DNA of 64,000 nt, taken from Kribbella sp. CA-293567 (GTDB lineage: Bacteria; Actinomycetota; Actinomycetes; Propionibacteriales; Kribbellaceae). Location: the NCBI RefSeq assembly GCF_027627575.1, contig NZ_CP114065.1:186001-250000 (forward strand), given 5' to 3'. Below are positions 41,937 through 50,540 of the stretch, piece after piece. The notes under the pieces were generated by a model. The model did no database searches, was not told the DNA's origin, and saw only the letters and a program-made list of their open reading frames with translations. Position 1 is the stretch's first letter, and every line of letters begins with the position of its first letter. The translations under genes and the position numbers were made by a program.

Positions 41937-42359
41937 TCAGGTGGCGAAGACGTCTTCGTCGTTGGCGAACGCTTTGAACTCCAGGGCGTTGCCGGCCGGG
42001 TCGTGCAGGAACATCGTCCACTGCTCGCCGGGTTTGCCTTCGAAGCGGAGGTAGGGGTCGATGACGAAGGCGGTGCCGGCGGCGCGGAAGCGGTCGGCCA
42101 GCGCGTGGAAGTCGGGGATCTCCAGGATCAGGCCGAAGTGCGGGACCGGGACGTCGTGGCCGTCCACAGGGTTGTGAACAGCCTGTGGGCGAGCCGGGGC
42201 CAGGTGGGTCACGAACTGGTGGCCGCGCAGGTTCCAGTCGATCCAGGTGTCGGAGCTGCGACCGCGCTCGCAGCCGATCACGGTGCCGTAGAACTCCGCG
42301 GCGGCGGCGAGGTCGTCGACCGGCATGGCCAGGTGGAAGCGTGGGATGGAAGGGCTCAT
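41937..42359 (-). CDS. VOC (glyoxalase/bleomycin-resistance) superfamily protein
   Basis: A 140-residue two-module VOC fold: RFHLAMPVDDLAAAAEFYG at the start, HFGLILEIPDFHALADRF in the second module, ending in the metal-site segment LHDPAGNALEFKAF. It may bind a metal through His and Glu residues in HLAMP, HFGL and LEF. Similar proteins include lyases, dioxygenases and drug-binding proteins; no choice is possible from sequence. ATG 42359 gives the family's normal N-terminus. Confidence 0.85.
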   Translation of the reverse strand: MSPSIPRFHLAMPVDDLAAAAEFYGTVIGCERGRSSDTWIDWNLRGHQFVTHLAPARPQAVHNPVDGHDVPVPHFGLILEIPDFHALADRFRAAGTAFVIDPYLRFEGKPGEQWTMFLHDPAGNALEFKAFANDEDVFAT

Positions 42360-42376
42360 GTCTCTCAACCTACGTG

Positions 42377-43516
42377 CTAGGGCCAGATCGAGTTGACCCA
42401 TTCGGGGTGGTCGATGAACGGGTTGCGGTTGTGCTGCCAGGTGTCGAAGATGACCTGGTTGCGGCGCTTCTCGAAGGCGTCCGGCGGGTCGGCCGCGCTC
42501 CACGCCTTCAGCACCGTCAGCTTGCCGATGTACGGCGCCGAGCCGTTGCCGACCGAGTTGTTCGGCTCCAGGTTCGGCCAGCCGTCACCACCCTCGTAGC
42601 GCACCGCCATGTAAAGGATCATCCGCGCGACGTCACCGCGAACAGCGGCTCGCGGGGAGAACGAGTCGCCGTCCGCCGCGCATCCCGAGCACTCCGCCAC
42701 GGCAGCGCCGCCGTTGTCGAAATCGAGGTTGCCGCGGGCGGAGTTGACCGACACGTCCTCGGGGCGCAGGTGGTGCACGTCGGTACCGGGGCCGGTCGCC
42801 GTACCGAAGTCACCGTGCGACTTGGCCCAGACGTGCTCACGGTTCCAGTCGTTGACGCCGCCGCCGTTGGTGGCCTTGCTCTGCGAGCGGCCGGAGTACA
42901 GCAGGATCACGTTGTTCGCGTTGGCGGGATCCTGGTCGGTGTCCTTGAGCGCGTTCCAGACCTGGTCGTAGCTCAGCTTGGTCTGGCTGGAGATGATCGT
43001 GTGCAGCGCGGCCTTGAGCGCCGCGCCCGTCTTGCCGGCCGCGGGCGCGTAGTAGTCGCTCGGGTCCGGCGGATCGCCCGGGTCGGTCCCACCGCCACCG
43101 CCGAACGCGGTCGGGTCCTTCAGCCCCGCGTGCGGAGTGAAGTACGGCGTGAGCGTCCCGGTCACGCTGATCTTCGTGCCGAGCAACCCGGGCTTCGTCT
43201 TCAGCCCGTACTGCGCGCGGAAGCCGCTCGGGATCTGCACGTAGAGCATCGACGCCGTACTCGTCTGCGAAGCCGAGTCGGCCAGCGCCAGCGCCGTGTC
43301 CCCGGTGAAACCACTGCGGATCACCGTGTTCGCGGCCGTCGGTTGACCGACCACGTAGCCCTCGACCGTGCCGACCGACCCGTTCTGTTGCTGGATCGCC
43401 GCGGCGACCGTCAGATTCGCTGTCGAGGCCGCGGTCGAGGGTTTGATCCCGAACGCGAGCAACGCCAGCAGGACGCCGACGACCACGGCCGGACGCAGAG
43501 CACGAAGAGCAGGCAC
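42377..43516 (-). CDS. Secreted endonuclease I (EndA/NucM type) with N-terminal OB-like domain
   Basis: Extracellular non-specific nuclease of about 379 residues. The signal peptide includes PAVVVGVLLALLAFGI; residues about 35-125 form a DUF6359/OB-like domain (GTVEGYVVGQPTAANTVI, GTKISVTGTLTPYF). A Gly/Pro-rich linker leads to the endonuclease I domain with WNREHVWAKSHGDFG, DVHHLRPEDVSVNSARGNLD and MAVRYEGG: the His, Asn and Glu of the beta-beta-alpha metal finger are present. GTG 43516 has GGGAGA upstream; GTG 43546 is the longer alternative. It probably scavenges phosphate or nucleotides from extracellular DNA. Confidence 0.87.
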   Translation of the reverse strand: MPALRALRPAVVVGVLLALLAFGIKPSTAASTANLTVAAAIQQQNGSVGTVEGYVVGQPTAANTVIRSGFTGDTALALADSASQTSTASMLYVQIPSGFRAQYGLKTKPGLLGTKISVTGTLTPYFTPHAGLKDPTAFGGGGGTDPGDPPDPSDYYAPAAGKTGAALKAALHTIISSQTKLSYDQVWNALKDTDQDPANANNVILLYSGRSQSKATNGGGVNDWNREHVWAKSHGDFGTATGPGTDVHHLRPEDVSVNSARGNLDFDNGGAAVAECSGCAADGDSFSPRAAVRGDVARMILYMAVRYEGGDGWPNLEPNNSVGNGSAPYIGKLTVLKAWSAADPPDAFEKRRNQVIFDTWQHNRNPFIDHPEWVNSIWP

Positions 43517-43645
43517 GGCAATCTCCCAGGGGCGGTTGGGAACCACTGCATCGCCTTCAGTCTGCCCTCGGCGTAGCCCGATCGAACGTCGAACCCGGCA
43601 AAGCTTGTCCGACGATCCAGCAAACCTCTGGAAACAGAAGAGCGA

Positions 43646-43921
43646 TCAGCAGAACCAGCCGGACTGGACCCAGCCCCATTTGTTGACGTTGCCCCAGGCG
43701 GCGCCTTCGGCCCACTGGCCGCTGGCGGAGTACCGGGAGAGGTTGAAGTGCTGACCGCGGTAGAGGGTGCCGATCAGTTGGCCGGAGGCGGTGTCGCGGA
43801 CGTACAGGTCGTCGGCGCAGACGGTTTTGAGAGTGGCGGCCGAGGCGGTCTGGGTGACTGCCAGCGGGGTGATCAGGGCGGCGATGGCGACGACGGTGGT
43901 CGCGAGGGTGCGAGTGTTCAT
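43646..43921 (-). CDS. Small secreted SH3-like protein
   Basis: A 91-residue exported protein. The signal peptide (TTVVAIAALITPLAV, cut after ASA) leaves a ~60-residue bacterial SH3-like fold: CADDLYVRDTASGQLIGTLY, GQHFNLSRYSASGQWAEG, ending WVQSGWFC. Cysteines at the mature N-terminus and the last residue probably form a disulfide. Such domains bind peptides or cell wall. It shares its general plan with the next upstream gene, 17 nt away. Confidence 0.8.
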   Translation of the reverse strand: MNTRTLATTVVAIAALITPLAVTQTASAATLKTVCADDLYVRDTASGQLIGTLYRGQHFNLSRYSASGQWAEGAAWGNVNKWGWVQSGWFC

Positions 43922-43937
43922 CAGATGCCTTTCGGGG

Positions 43938-44327
43938 TCAGTAGGAGATGCAGTCGTCGCGCATGAAGCCCCACTTGTCGCCGCCGTGCCACAGCACGTT
44001 GGCCGAGTAGCCGCCACGGACGAGGTAGCGGACGCCCATCCAGGTGCCGGCAGGCAGCGTGACGATCGGGTCGCGGTGGCCGGTGCTCGACGAGTAGTTG
44101 CCGAACAACGTGGTCGAGTCGCAGGTGGTCCTGGCGGACAGCATCGGGACCCAGGGGTCGGTCAGTGTGCCGGTACCGCGCTGCATGGTGGCGGAGGCGT
44201 CGTCGGGGTCGAACTCGACCGCGTTGGCCTGAGCAGCGGGTGCCAGCAGCGCGACTGCGGCGACGGAAAGAGCAAGCAGCGCGCCGGTACGGCGGGAGCG
44301 CCGTCCAGCCAGGAGCGAGTCGGTCAT
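43938..44327 (-). CDS. Small secreted protein, SH3-like, unknown
   Basis: A 129-residue exported protein with signal helix GALLALSVAAVALLAPA (cleavage after AQA). The mature part contains two cysteines (RTTCDSTTLFG and RDDCISY at the end) and WMGVRYLVRGGYSANVLWHG, a pattern like small SH3/lectin-like secreted domains. AAGGA precedes ATG 44327. It lies 17 nt upstream of the SH3-like gene, so the pair is probably one operon. No precise family is recognised. Confidence 0.7.
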   Translation of the reverse strand: MTDSLLAGRRSRRTGALLALSVAAVALLAPAAQANAVEFDPDDASATMQRGTGTLTDPWVPMLSARTTCDSTTLFGNYSSSTGHRDPIVTLPAGTWMGVRYLVRGGYSANVLWHGGDKWGFMRDDCISY

Positions 44328-44449
44328 CGGAGAATTCCTTCCGGGCGGGGACCTTGGCCCGTCAAGAATCTCCACCTGAGCGGCCCGCGACGATCCCCGG
44401 CGGTGCCCGGGCGTGCAGTCCTGGTGCGATTCCGTGCAACCCGGAAGGC

Positions 44450-45386
44450 TCAGCGGCGGAAGTCGCGCGGCGTCGTTCCGGTGGCCGCCGTGAAGATCCG
44501 GGAGAAGTGGGAGCGGCTGCGGAAGCCGCACGCCCGGGCGATCCGCTCGACTCCCCACTGCGCCTTGGCCGGGTCCCGCAGCAGCGCGCGGGCGCGTTCG
44601 AGCCGCATCGACCGCAGCCGCTCCCCGATCGCGGCTTCACCCTCGAAGAGCAGATACAACCGTCGGCGCGACATGTTGAGGGCCTCCGCCACGTCCTGCG
44701 CGGTGAGCGTCTCGTCATGGAGGTTCGCCGCCAGGTGGTCGAGAACCTGCTGGCGGCGAGCGGGGATCGTGTCGGCCTGATCCGCCTCGTCGCCGGCCGC
44801 GGTCCGCAGTACGAGTTCGGCGACGCCCAGCAGGTAGGGCTCGACCGCGGCGGCGTCGAGAGGCGACGAAGCCGTCAGGACGTGCTGAGCGGCCGAACGC
44901 AGGACGGCGCCGGCCGCCTCAGGCAGAGGCAGCGGGGCGAACATCGACCTGCGCAGGGTCGAGACGTCGTAGGACAGCCGGGCGATCGGTACGTTCAGCA
45001 TGATCACGTCGTGCCGGCGCAGATGGATGTGCGCGCACGGCTCGTCGGCGCCCTGAATCAGCAGGTTCCGTGGGGAGAACGCCGTGGTGGCACCGCGGGC
45101 CCGGATCAGCCGCTGCTCGCCGCCGTGCACCACCAGTTGCAGCAGCTCGTCCGGACCGTTCGCCGCGGTGGTCGCCGAGACCTCGCTGCGCATCGGGTCG
45201 AGGACGCCGCGGGTGATGCTCGTCGTACCGGCCCCTGGACGCGGTGAAGTCGGCGTGGAAGCCGGCCGGCCGGGGGCTGACCGGGCTGATGCCGATCGGG
45301 TAGAGAGCGTCGCTGAGCAGGGCCTGCCAGACCTCGAACTGGGAGTCGGGCTCGATCCCCACGGTGGTCAACCTGGTGCGGACCAT
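44450..45386 (-). pseudogene. AraC-family regulator with a one-base frameshift
   Basis: The N-terminus begins at ATG 45386 after GGGAGA (MVRTRLTTVGIEPDSQ, FEVWQALLSDALYPI, GFHADFTASR) and is typical of AraC-like ligand domains. The rest continues in another frame from AGTTSITRGVLDPM to the C-terminal double HTH (LTAQDVAEALNMSRRRLYLL; WGVERIARACGFRSRSHFSR, TGTTPRDFRR). Removing one base from the CCCC run at 45232-45235 joins FTASR directly to AGTTS and restores about 311 codons. It is either a real mutation, a sequencing error, or slippage. The downstream part alone (from 45193) would lack most of the sensor domain. Confidence 0.8.
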
Positions 45387-45426
45387 CGGTTCTCCCGGCT
45401 CGGACCGCGGCGGTCGGAGTTGAGTC

Positions 45427-45462
45427 GGTGGGGCGGGAGCGCAGGCGCTCGGCCGCCCCACC
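45427..45462. terminator. Hairpin upstream of the AraC gene
   Basis: GGTGGGGCGG and CCGCCCCACC (10 bp) enclose an inner GAGCG/CGCTC stem with loop CAGG. It lies 41 nt upstream of the AraC start and may isolate it from the GH16 transcript. Confidence 0.55.
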
Positions 45463-45549
45463 TAGGTGTACAGGCCCCCATCAGCTCGCGGCTCCTGCCA
45501 CGGGCTGCTCGCCCATCCACCAGTGAGGCGCTACTGGCGGGCAGCACCT

Positions 45550-45594
45550 CACCGTCCGGTGGGAGGAGGACCGAAAGGTCCTTCTCCGACGGTG
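45550..45594 (-). terminator. Compound hairpin with GAAA loop after the GH16 gene
   Basis: GGAGGAGGACC and GGTCCTTCTCC (11 pairs with one G-T) enclose the tetraloop GAAA (TTTC on the minus strand). Outside it CACCGTC and GACGGTG pair across a 5-nt bulge. It lies about 95 nt beyond the end of the GH16 gene on the minus strand. Confidence 0.6.
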
Positions 45595-45688
45595 GCGTGG
45601 TGCGGACGCCGTAACGGACCGTACTCAGTCCGGAACGGAAAGTCCATGGGTCGCGCGGGCCGTCTCACGCTACTGACGGGTCACCGTT

Positions 45689-46624
45689 TCAGCAGCTGAT
45701 CGTGTCCGCGTGGGAGGCGCCGGCCGAGCGGTAGGAGTTCACCCGCGCGGTGGCGGTGGCCGGCGACAGTACTTCGTTCTTGGCGTAGTAGACCCAGTCC
45801 GCCGACTGCACGTAGGCGCTGGTGCCGCCGGTGTGCTTCTCCAGGTCGATGAACCACTGGTTGTAGTTCAGCGTCATCGGCCGCCGCGGGTAGACCGAGC
45901 GCCCGGCGTCGTCGGTGGTGTGGTCGGCGACGAGGGCGCCGTCGATGTAGTACTTCACGTGCCCGGCGCCGACCGTGGCGACCAGCGTGTGCCAGCCGGC
46001 GTGGCTGAACCGGCGGGCGGCACTGATCCGCCAGCCGTCGAACGGATCGGCCTGGTAGGTGTTCCAGCTGGTCAGGAAGTTGACCGGCCCGGTCTCACCC
46101 CAGCCGCCGTTCGGCAGGTACTCGGAGATGTCGAGCTCGCTGTACGTCGGCTCCCAGTCGTAGTCGAGCGGGGAGATCGTGTAGAAGGTCTGGTTCACCC
46201 GGTCGCCGTCGGCGCCGCTGACCGGAGTGTCACTGAACTTGAAGCGGGTCGCGTAGGTGCCTTCGAAGAACCGCAGATCGCGCTGCTGGACCTGCGCGTG
46301 CGTCGTACCGCTGGGCGTTCCGTTGGTGGAGGCGCGCAACTGCAGCGACTTCTGGCCGTCCACGGTCGGGAAGGTGACGTTGCTCGCGGCCCAGATCGCG
46401 CCGCCGACGCCGGGGCCACCGGCGTTGGTCCGGACCTGCCATCGGCGGTTGGTGAAGTTCGGGTCGGTGCGGGAGCTGTAGTTGAAGTCGTCGAAGAACG
46501 CCCCGCACGCAGCCAGTTTCTCGGGGCTGGTGCGGGCGTTGGCGGCCGTGCCGGCGCCGGTGGTGGCGAGGGCGGCCAGTACGACGGCCGTCGCGGTGAT
46601 GCGGAGCTTGCGTGATCGGTTCAT
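45689..46624 (-). CDS. Secreted GH16-like glycoside hydrolase
   Basis: A 311-residue exported beta-jelly-roll hydrolase. The signal peptide (LRITATAVVLAALATTGAG) precedes a concanavalin-like fold: FFDDFNYSSRTDPNFTNRRW, LRFFEGTYATRFKFSD, and the catalytic-type motif SELDISEYLPNGGWG (E-x-D-x-x-E, near residue 166), which matches the GH16 nucleophile/acid pair. A C-terminal strand pair ends WVYYAKNEVL. ATG 46624 has GAAGGTG upstream. Likely substrates are beta-glucans or galactans. An operator-like site 44 nt upstream and the divergent GntR gene suggest sugar-induced expression. Confidence 0.83.
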   Translation of the reverse strand: MNRSRKLRITATAVVLAALATTGAGTAANARTSPEKLAACGAFFDDFNYSSRTDPNFTNRRWQVRTNAGGPGVGGAIWAASNVTFPTVDGQKSLQLRASTNGTPSGTTHAQVQQRDLRFFEGTYATRFKFSDTPVSGADGDRVNQTFYTISPLDYDWEPTYSELDISEYLPNGGWGETGPVNFLTSWNTYQADPFDGWRISAARRFSHAGWHTLVATVGAGHVKYYIDGALVADHTTDDAGRSVYPRRPMTLNYNQWFIDLEKHTGGTSAYVQSADWVYYAKNEVLSPATATARVNSYRSAGASHADTISC

Positions 46625-46667
46625 GGAGTTACACACCTTCGTCTCGGGGCGGAGATCTGGTTAGTAA

Positions 46668-46683
46668 AATGGTCTATCCAAGT
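46668..46683. promoter_or_regulatory. GntR/UTRA operator-like site 1
   Basis: AATGGTCTATCCAAGT resembles the DasR/NagR-type consensus ACTGGTCTAGACCACT (11 of 16 positions). It lies 44 nt before the GH16 start, suitable for repression. Confidence 0.5.
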
Positions 46684-46722
46684 GGTCAAGTCAAGCGTTC
46701 GCTACGGAATGATCGCGCTCCC

Positions 46723-46761
46723 ACTGGTCCAACCACTGGTAAAGATTGCTAGGATTGCTCG
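46723..46761 (+). promoter_or_regulatory. GntR operator-like site 2 and leaderless promoter
   Basis: ACTGGTCCAACCACT (46723-46737) is an imperfect inverted repeat in the -35 region. TAGGAT (46750-46755) ends 6 nt before ATG 46762 with no ribosome-binding site. Together they predict autorepression of the gntR gene on a leaderless mRNA. Confidence 0.6.
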
Positions 46762-47472
46762 ATGAGAAGGACCGAAGCGCGGGACCGCCTGCTGCGTTTG
46801 ATCGAGCTTCGCAACCCGGGTGAGCCACTGCCGTCCGAGCGCAGCCTGAGCGAGTCGCTCGGCGTCTCCCGGCCGACCCTGCGCGCCGCGCTCGACGACC
46901 TGGCCCGTGACGGCCTGGTGGTCCGCGAGCACGGTCGCGGCACCTTCACCAGCTCACGCAAGATCCACCAGGCGCTCGAGCCCACCGCGGAGGGCGACTT
47001 CCAGGTACCGCCGGCCGAGGGCACGCCCTGGCAGAGCCGGCTGATCAGTTTCGAGATCGAGCCGGCCGGTGCGCGGCTCGGGCAGCGGCTGGAGATCTCG
47101 CCGGGCGACCAACTGGTCTCGGTGGTCCGGCTGCGGCTGGTCGACGGCGCCGCGATGTGCATCGAGCGGATCAGGATCCCGGCGGCGTTCGTGTCCGGTA
47201 TCACCGGCCGCGACTTCGAGATCGGTTCGCTCTACGGGTTGCTGCGCTCGAGGTACGGGGTGGCGGCGAAGGACGCCGTACAGACGACCGAGCCGACCGT
47301 GACCGACGCGCAGGAGGCGGCGCTGCTCGGCGTACCGCTGCACTCGCCGGCACTGTTGTTCGAGCGGACGACCCGCAATGCCGACCGCGCCGTGATCGAG
47401 TACACCCGCTCCCTCTACAGAGGAGACCGGTACCGGATCACGACGCGGCTGACGTTCGGTGAAGGCGACTAG
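46762..47472 (+). CDS. GntR-family regulator with UTRA domain
   Basis: A 236-residue repressor. The N-terminal winged helix (PLPSERSLSESLGVSRPTLR, ALDDLARDGLVVREHGRGTF) spans residues about 20-70; the C-terminal UTRA ligand domain (QSRLISFEIEPAGARLGQRL, GDQLVSVVRLRLVDGAAMCI, ERTTRNADRAVIEYTRSLYR) binds small sugars or sugar phosphates in HutC/DasR relatives. It is divergent from the GH16 gene and convergent with the ABC sugar importer, whose control region also contains ACTGGT/ACCAC-type sequences. It is probably the local regulator of all three units. Confidence 0.9.
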   Translation: MRRTEARDRLLRLIELRNPGEPLPSERSLSESLGVSRPTLRAALDDLARDGLVVREHGRGTFTSSRKIHQALEPTAEGDFQVPPAEGTPWQSRLISFEIEPAGARLGQRLEISPGDQLVSVVRLRLVDGAAMCIERIRIPAAFVSGITGRDFEIGSLYGLLRSRYGVAAKDAVQTTEPTVTDAQEAALLGVPLHSPALLFERTTRNADRAVIEYTRSLYRGDRYRITTRLTFGEGD

Positions 47473-48302
47473 CCCTTGACGGCTCCGGCGGCGACGCCGG
47501 TCGTCACTCGTCCCTGCAGGACCAGGAAGATCAGCAGGACCGGGAGCATGAACAGGGTCGCGGCGGCCATCGTCGCGCCCCAGTCGGTGCCGAAGGTGTT
47601 GCTGAACGACGAGAGCCAGACCGGCAGCGTGCGCTGGTCCTGGTTCTTGATGATCAGCAGGTTGGCGAAGGCGAACTCGTTCCACGCGGTGATGAAGCCG
47701 AACAGCGACGTCGACAACAGGCCGGGGGCGAGCAGCGGGAAGACGATCCGCCGGAACGCCTCGAACTGGTTGCAACCGTCGACCTGGGCGGCTTCCTCGA
47801 GCTCGACCGGGATGCCCTTCAGGAATCCGCGCAGCGTCACGATCGTGAACGGCAGCGTCATCATGAAGTAGATCAGGGTCAGCATCGGCAGCTTGTCCAG
47901 CATGTCGGTGTCCCGCGAGATCACGTACATCGGGATCAGCAGCGCCTCCCACGGCGTCATCTGGGCGATGAACACCATCAGGATGAACGCCTGCCGGCCC
48001 TTCCACTTCATCCGGCCGACCGCGTACGCCGCCAGGCAGGCGATGACCAGTGACAGCAGCACGGCACTGACCGCGACCATCGCGCTGTTGCGCCAGAAGA
48101 TCCAGAAGCCGTCGGCGTTCACCGCGGTACCGAAATGGGTGAAGGTGATGTTCGTCGGCAGGAACGTCGGCGTCTCGGCCTGGATGTCCTTGGTCGGCTT
48201 GAACGCGGTCAGCACCATCCAGTAGACGGGGAAGACCGAGAACGCCAGCACGCCGAGGGCCAGCAGGTTGAAGGTGATCTTGCGACTGAGGCGGGTTCTC
48301 AC
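47469..48302 (-). CDS. Sugar ABC transporter permease, MalG type
   Basis: A 277-residue inner-membrane subunit. GTG 48302 overlaps the first permease's stop (GTGA). Six hydrophobic helices (LLALGVLAFSVFPVYWMVL, VSAVLLSLVIACLAAYAVG, LFMLPVLLIFLVLQG) and the EAA loop GIPVELEEAAQVDGCNQFEA, which docks on the ATPase, are present. It ends 3 nt inside the convergent GntR gene's tail. No ATPase gene is in this cluster, so a shared MsiK-type ATPase encoded elsewhere is likely. Confidence 0.92.
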   Translation of the reverse strand: MRTRLSRKITFNLLALGVLAFSVFPVYWMVLTAFKPTKDIQAETPTFLPTNITFTHFGTAVNADGFWIFWRNSAMVAVSAVLLSLVIACLAAYAVGRMKWKGRQAFILMVFIAQMTPWEALLIPMYVISRDTDMLDKLPMLTLIYFMMTLPFTIVTLRGFLKGIPVELEEAAQVDGCNQFEAFRRIVFPLLAPGLLSTSLFGFITAWNEFAFANLLIIKNQDQRTLPVWLSSFSNTFGTDWGATMAAATLFMLPVLLIFLVLQGRVTTGVAAGAVKG

Positions 48303-49270
48303 AGTTCGCCCTCCTCCTTGAACATCTGCCGGAAGTAGGCCAGCAGGACGACGGCCAGGATCAGTACGGTGACCATCGAGATCGCCGCCCCCAGGTCGTA
48401 GCGGTTCAGCGACTGGGCGATCTGGTAGGCGTAGACGGGCAGCGTCAGGGTGGCGTTGCCCGGGCCGCCCTGGCTGATCGCCCAGATCTGGACGAAGCAC
48501 TTGAACACCCAGATCACCTCCAGGCACAGGATCAGCCCGAACATCGGCCGCAGGATCGGGAAGGTGATCAGCCAGAACGTCTTCACCGAGCCGGCGCCGT
48601 CGATCTGGGCCGACTCGTGCAGTTCCTTCGGCACCGTCGTGATCGCGGCGTACAGGGTCAGCGCCGCGAACGGCACCGACTGCCAGACGATCAGGAAGAC
48701 GATGATCGCGAAGGTCGAGTTGCCGTCGGCGAACCAGGCCTTGCCGTCGAACTGCTCGAAGCCGAGCGCGACCAGGATCCAGTTCACCACCCCCAGCTGG
48801 GACTGGAACAGCCACTGGAAGACGGTGGTCGCGGCGATCACCGGGATCGCCCAGGCGACCACCAGGCCACCCATCACGGCGAACCGCATCCACTTGCCCA
48901 GGGCACCGATCAGCAGGGCGACCAGGGTGGCCAGCACCATGATCAGGCTGACGTTGATGGCGGTGAAGACGAAGGTCCGGGCGACCACGCCCCAGAACAT
49001 GTCGTCGGACAGGATCTGCGCGTAGTTGTCGAGGCCGACGAACTCGGCGCCACCGCGGATCAGCTGCGCGATGCCGAACTTCTGCAGCGAGATCAGCAGG
49101 TTGCGGATCAGCGGATAGACCAGCAGGTACGCCGTACCGACGATGGTCGGCGCGACCAGGAGATAGGGCAGCAGACGGGCCCACAGGGGTCGCCCCCGCC
49201 GGGCCGGGGCCGGCGTACCGGTCCCGGGGGCGGGGGCTGCTGTGGTGGTCTCTGCTTCAGCCACAGCCAT
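48299..49270 (-). CDS. Sugar ABC transporter permease, MalF type
   Basis: A 323-residue membrane subunit with a Pro/Ala-rich cytoplasmic N-terminus (AAPAPGTGTPAPARRGRP), six hydrophobic helices starting LLPYLLVAPTIVGTAYLLVY and the EAA loop TVPKELHESAQIDGAGSVKT. It begins 4 nt after the binding-protein stop and overlaps the second permease, giving the usual binding protein-MalF-MalG order of CUT1 importers. Confidence 0.92.
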   Translation of the reverse strand: MAVAEAETTTAAPAPGTGTPAPARRGRPLWARLLPYLLVAPTIVGTAYLLVYPLIRNLLISLQKFGIAQLIRGGAEFVGLDNYAQILSDDMFWGVVARTFVFTAINVSLIMVLATLVALLIGALGKWMRFAVMGGLVVAWAIPVIAATTVFQWLFQSQLGVVNWILVALGFEQFDGKAWFADGNSTFAIIVFLIVWQSVPFAALTLYAAITTVPKELHESAQIDGAGSVKTFWLITFPILRPMFGLILCLEVIWVFKCFVQIWAISQGGPGNATLTLPVYAYQIAQSLNRYDLGAAISMVTVLILAVVLLAYFRQMFKEEGEL

Positions 49271-49274
49271 GGCT

Positions 49275-50540
49275 CTACTTGGTGTTCAGGGCCTGGGTGA
49301 TGATCTCGTCGGCGGCCTTGGCCGCGGCGGCCGGGTCACCGCCGGTCAGCACCTTGGTCTGGTACTCCTTGATCGGGTTCTTCGCCTCGACGGCGGCCCA
49401 GTTCGGGGAGTTCGGGGTGGCCTTGCCGTTGGCGGCACCGGCCGCCATCGCCGCGACGCCCTCGTCAGCGCCGACCGAGGAGGCCAGGCTGGTCCGGTTC
49501 GGCACGTACTTCATCGTCTTGGCGAGGTCGGTCTGCCACTTTTCGCCGGCCAGCTCCTTGATGAACGTGTACGCCGCGTCCTGGCCGTCCGAGGCCTCCG
49601 GGATGATCAGGTCAGAGCCACCGGTGAAGACGGCACCCGGCTTGTCGGCGGTCTTGCCGGGGATCGGGAAGAAGCCCAGCTTGCCCTTCAGCGCCGGGTT
49701 GGCCTGGACGATCAGCTCGGCCGCGCCCGGTACCGCGATCATCTGCGCGACCTTGCCCTGCGCGAAGACGTCGGTCTGGGTCGGCTTCGCCTCGTCGGAG
49801 TCCTTCGGGCCCTTGCCGAGCGCCTGGATCTGCTTGTAGAAGTCCATCCCCTTCAGCGCCTCCGGGGAGGACAGGCCGCCCTTCCACTGGTCGCCGTCCT
49901 TGACCGCGAGGTCGCCGCCCTCGTCCCAGATGAAGCCGGACAGGACGTAGAAGTTCTGGCCGGGCAGGTAGATGCCCTGGTTGCCGCCGGTGTTCAGCTT
50001 GGCAGTCGAGGCGAGCCACTCGTCGCGGGTCTTCGGCGGGGTCACGCCGGCCGCCTGGAACAGGTCCTTGCGGTAGACCACGACCCGGTTCGCCGCGTAG
50101 TACGGGATGCCGTACTGCTTGCCCTCGTACAGGCCCGGCCCGGCCAGACCCTCGATCCAGTCGTCACCCTTGAGGTCGGACTTCTTGTCGGTCAGGTCCT
50201 TGACGCCACCGCTGGCCGAGTACTGCGCGACCTGGGTGTTGCCGACCTCGATCACGTCCGGCGCGTCCTTGCTGGCCAGCGCGCCGATGATCTTCGCGCC
50301 GATCCCGTTCCACTCCTGGATCTGGACGTTGGCCTTGACGTCCGGGTGGCTCGCGGCGAAGTCCGCCTCGAACCGCTTCAGGAAGTCGTCGGAGACGCTG
50401 CCTTTCATCAACCAGACATCGATCGTCGTCGGCCCGGAGGCGGCGGCGTCTTTCTTGTCGTCCGAGCTGCCGCCACAGGCGGCAACGGCGGTAAGGGACA
50501 GAGCCGCGACAGCGGCGACGGCAAGGGAGCGGAACTTCAT
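49275..50540 (-). CDS. Sugar ABC transporter substrate-binding lipoprotein
   Basis: A 421-residue extracellular solute-binding protein of family 1. The signal peptide ends with lipobox AVAACGGSS (Cys22), then TIDVWLMKGSVSDDFLKRFE, the hinge region VIEVGNTQVAQYSASG and GIPYYAANRVVVYRKDLFQ, and a C-terminal AAAKAADEIITQALNTK. It is the first gene of the CUT1-type importer operon. The nearby GH16 and DUF4185 proteins suggest an oligosaccharide released from a plant, fungal or bacterial polymer. Confidence 0.92.
   Translation of the reverse strand: MKFRSLAVAAVAALSLTAVAACGGSSDDKKDAAASGPTTIDVWLMKGSVSDDFLKRFEADFAASHPDVKANVQIQEWNGIGAKIIGALASKDAPDVIEVGNTQVAQYSASGGVKDLTDKKSDLKGDDWIEGLAGPGLYEGKQYGIPYYAANRVVVYRKDLFQAAGVTPPKTRDEWLASTAKLNTGGNQGIYLPGQNFYVLSGFIWDEGGDLAVKDGDQWKGGLSSPEALKGMDFYKQIQALGKGPKDSDEAKPTQTDVFAQGKVAQMIAVPGAAELIVQANPALKGKLGFFPIPGKTADKPGAVFTGGSDLIIPEASDGQDAAYTFIKELAGEKWQTDLAKTMKYVPNRTSLASSVGADEGVAAMAAGAANGKATPNSPNWAAVEAKNPIKEYQTKVLTGGDPAAAAKAADEIITQALNTK

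Larger units (their letters stand above)
45387..45688. other. 302-bp intergenic region rich in hairpins
   Basis: No gene is supported here. It holds a 10-bp hairpin at 45427-45462 and a compound hairpin at 45550-45594; the remainder (45595-45688) shows no further structure I can support. GTGAGG/CCTCAC arms at 45523-45552 offer an alternative fold. Confidence 0.7.
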
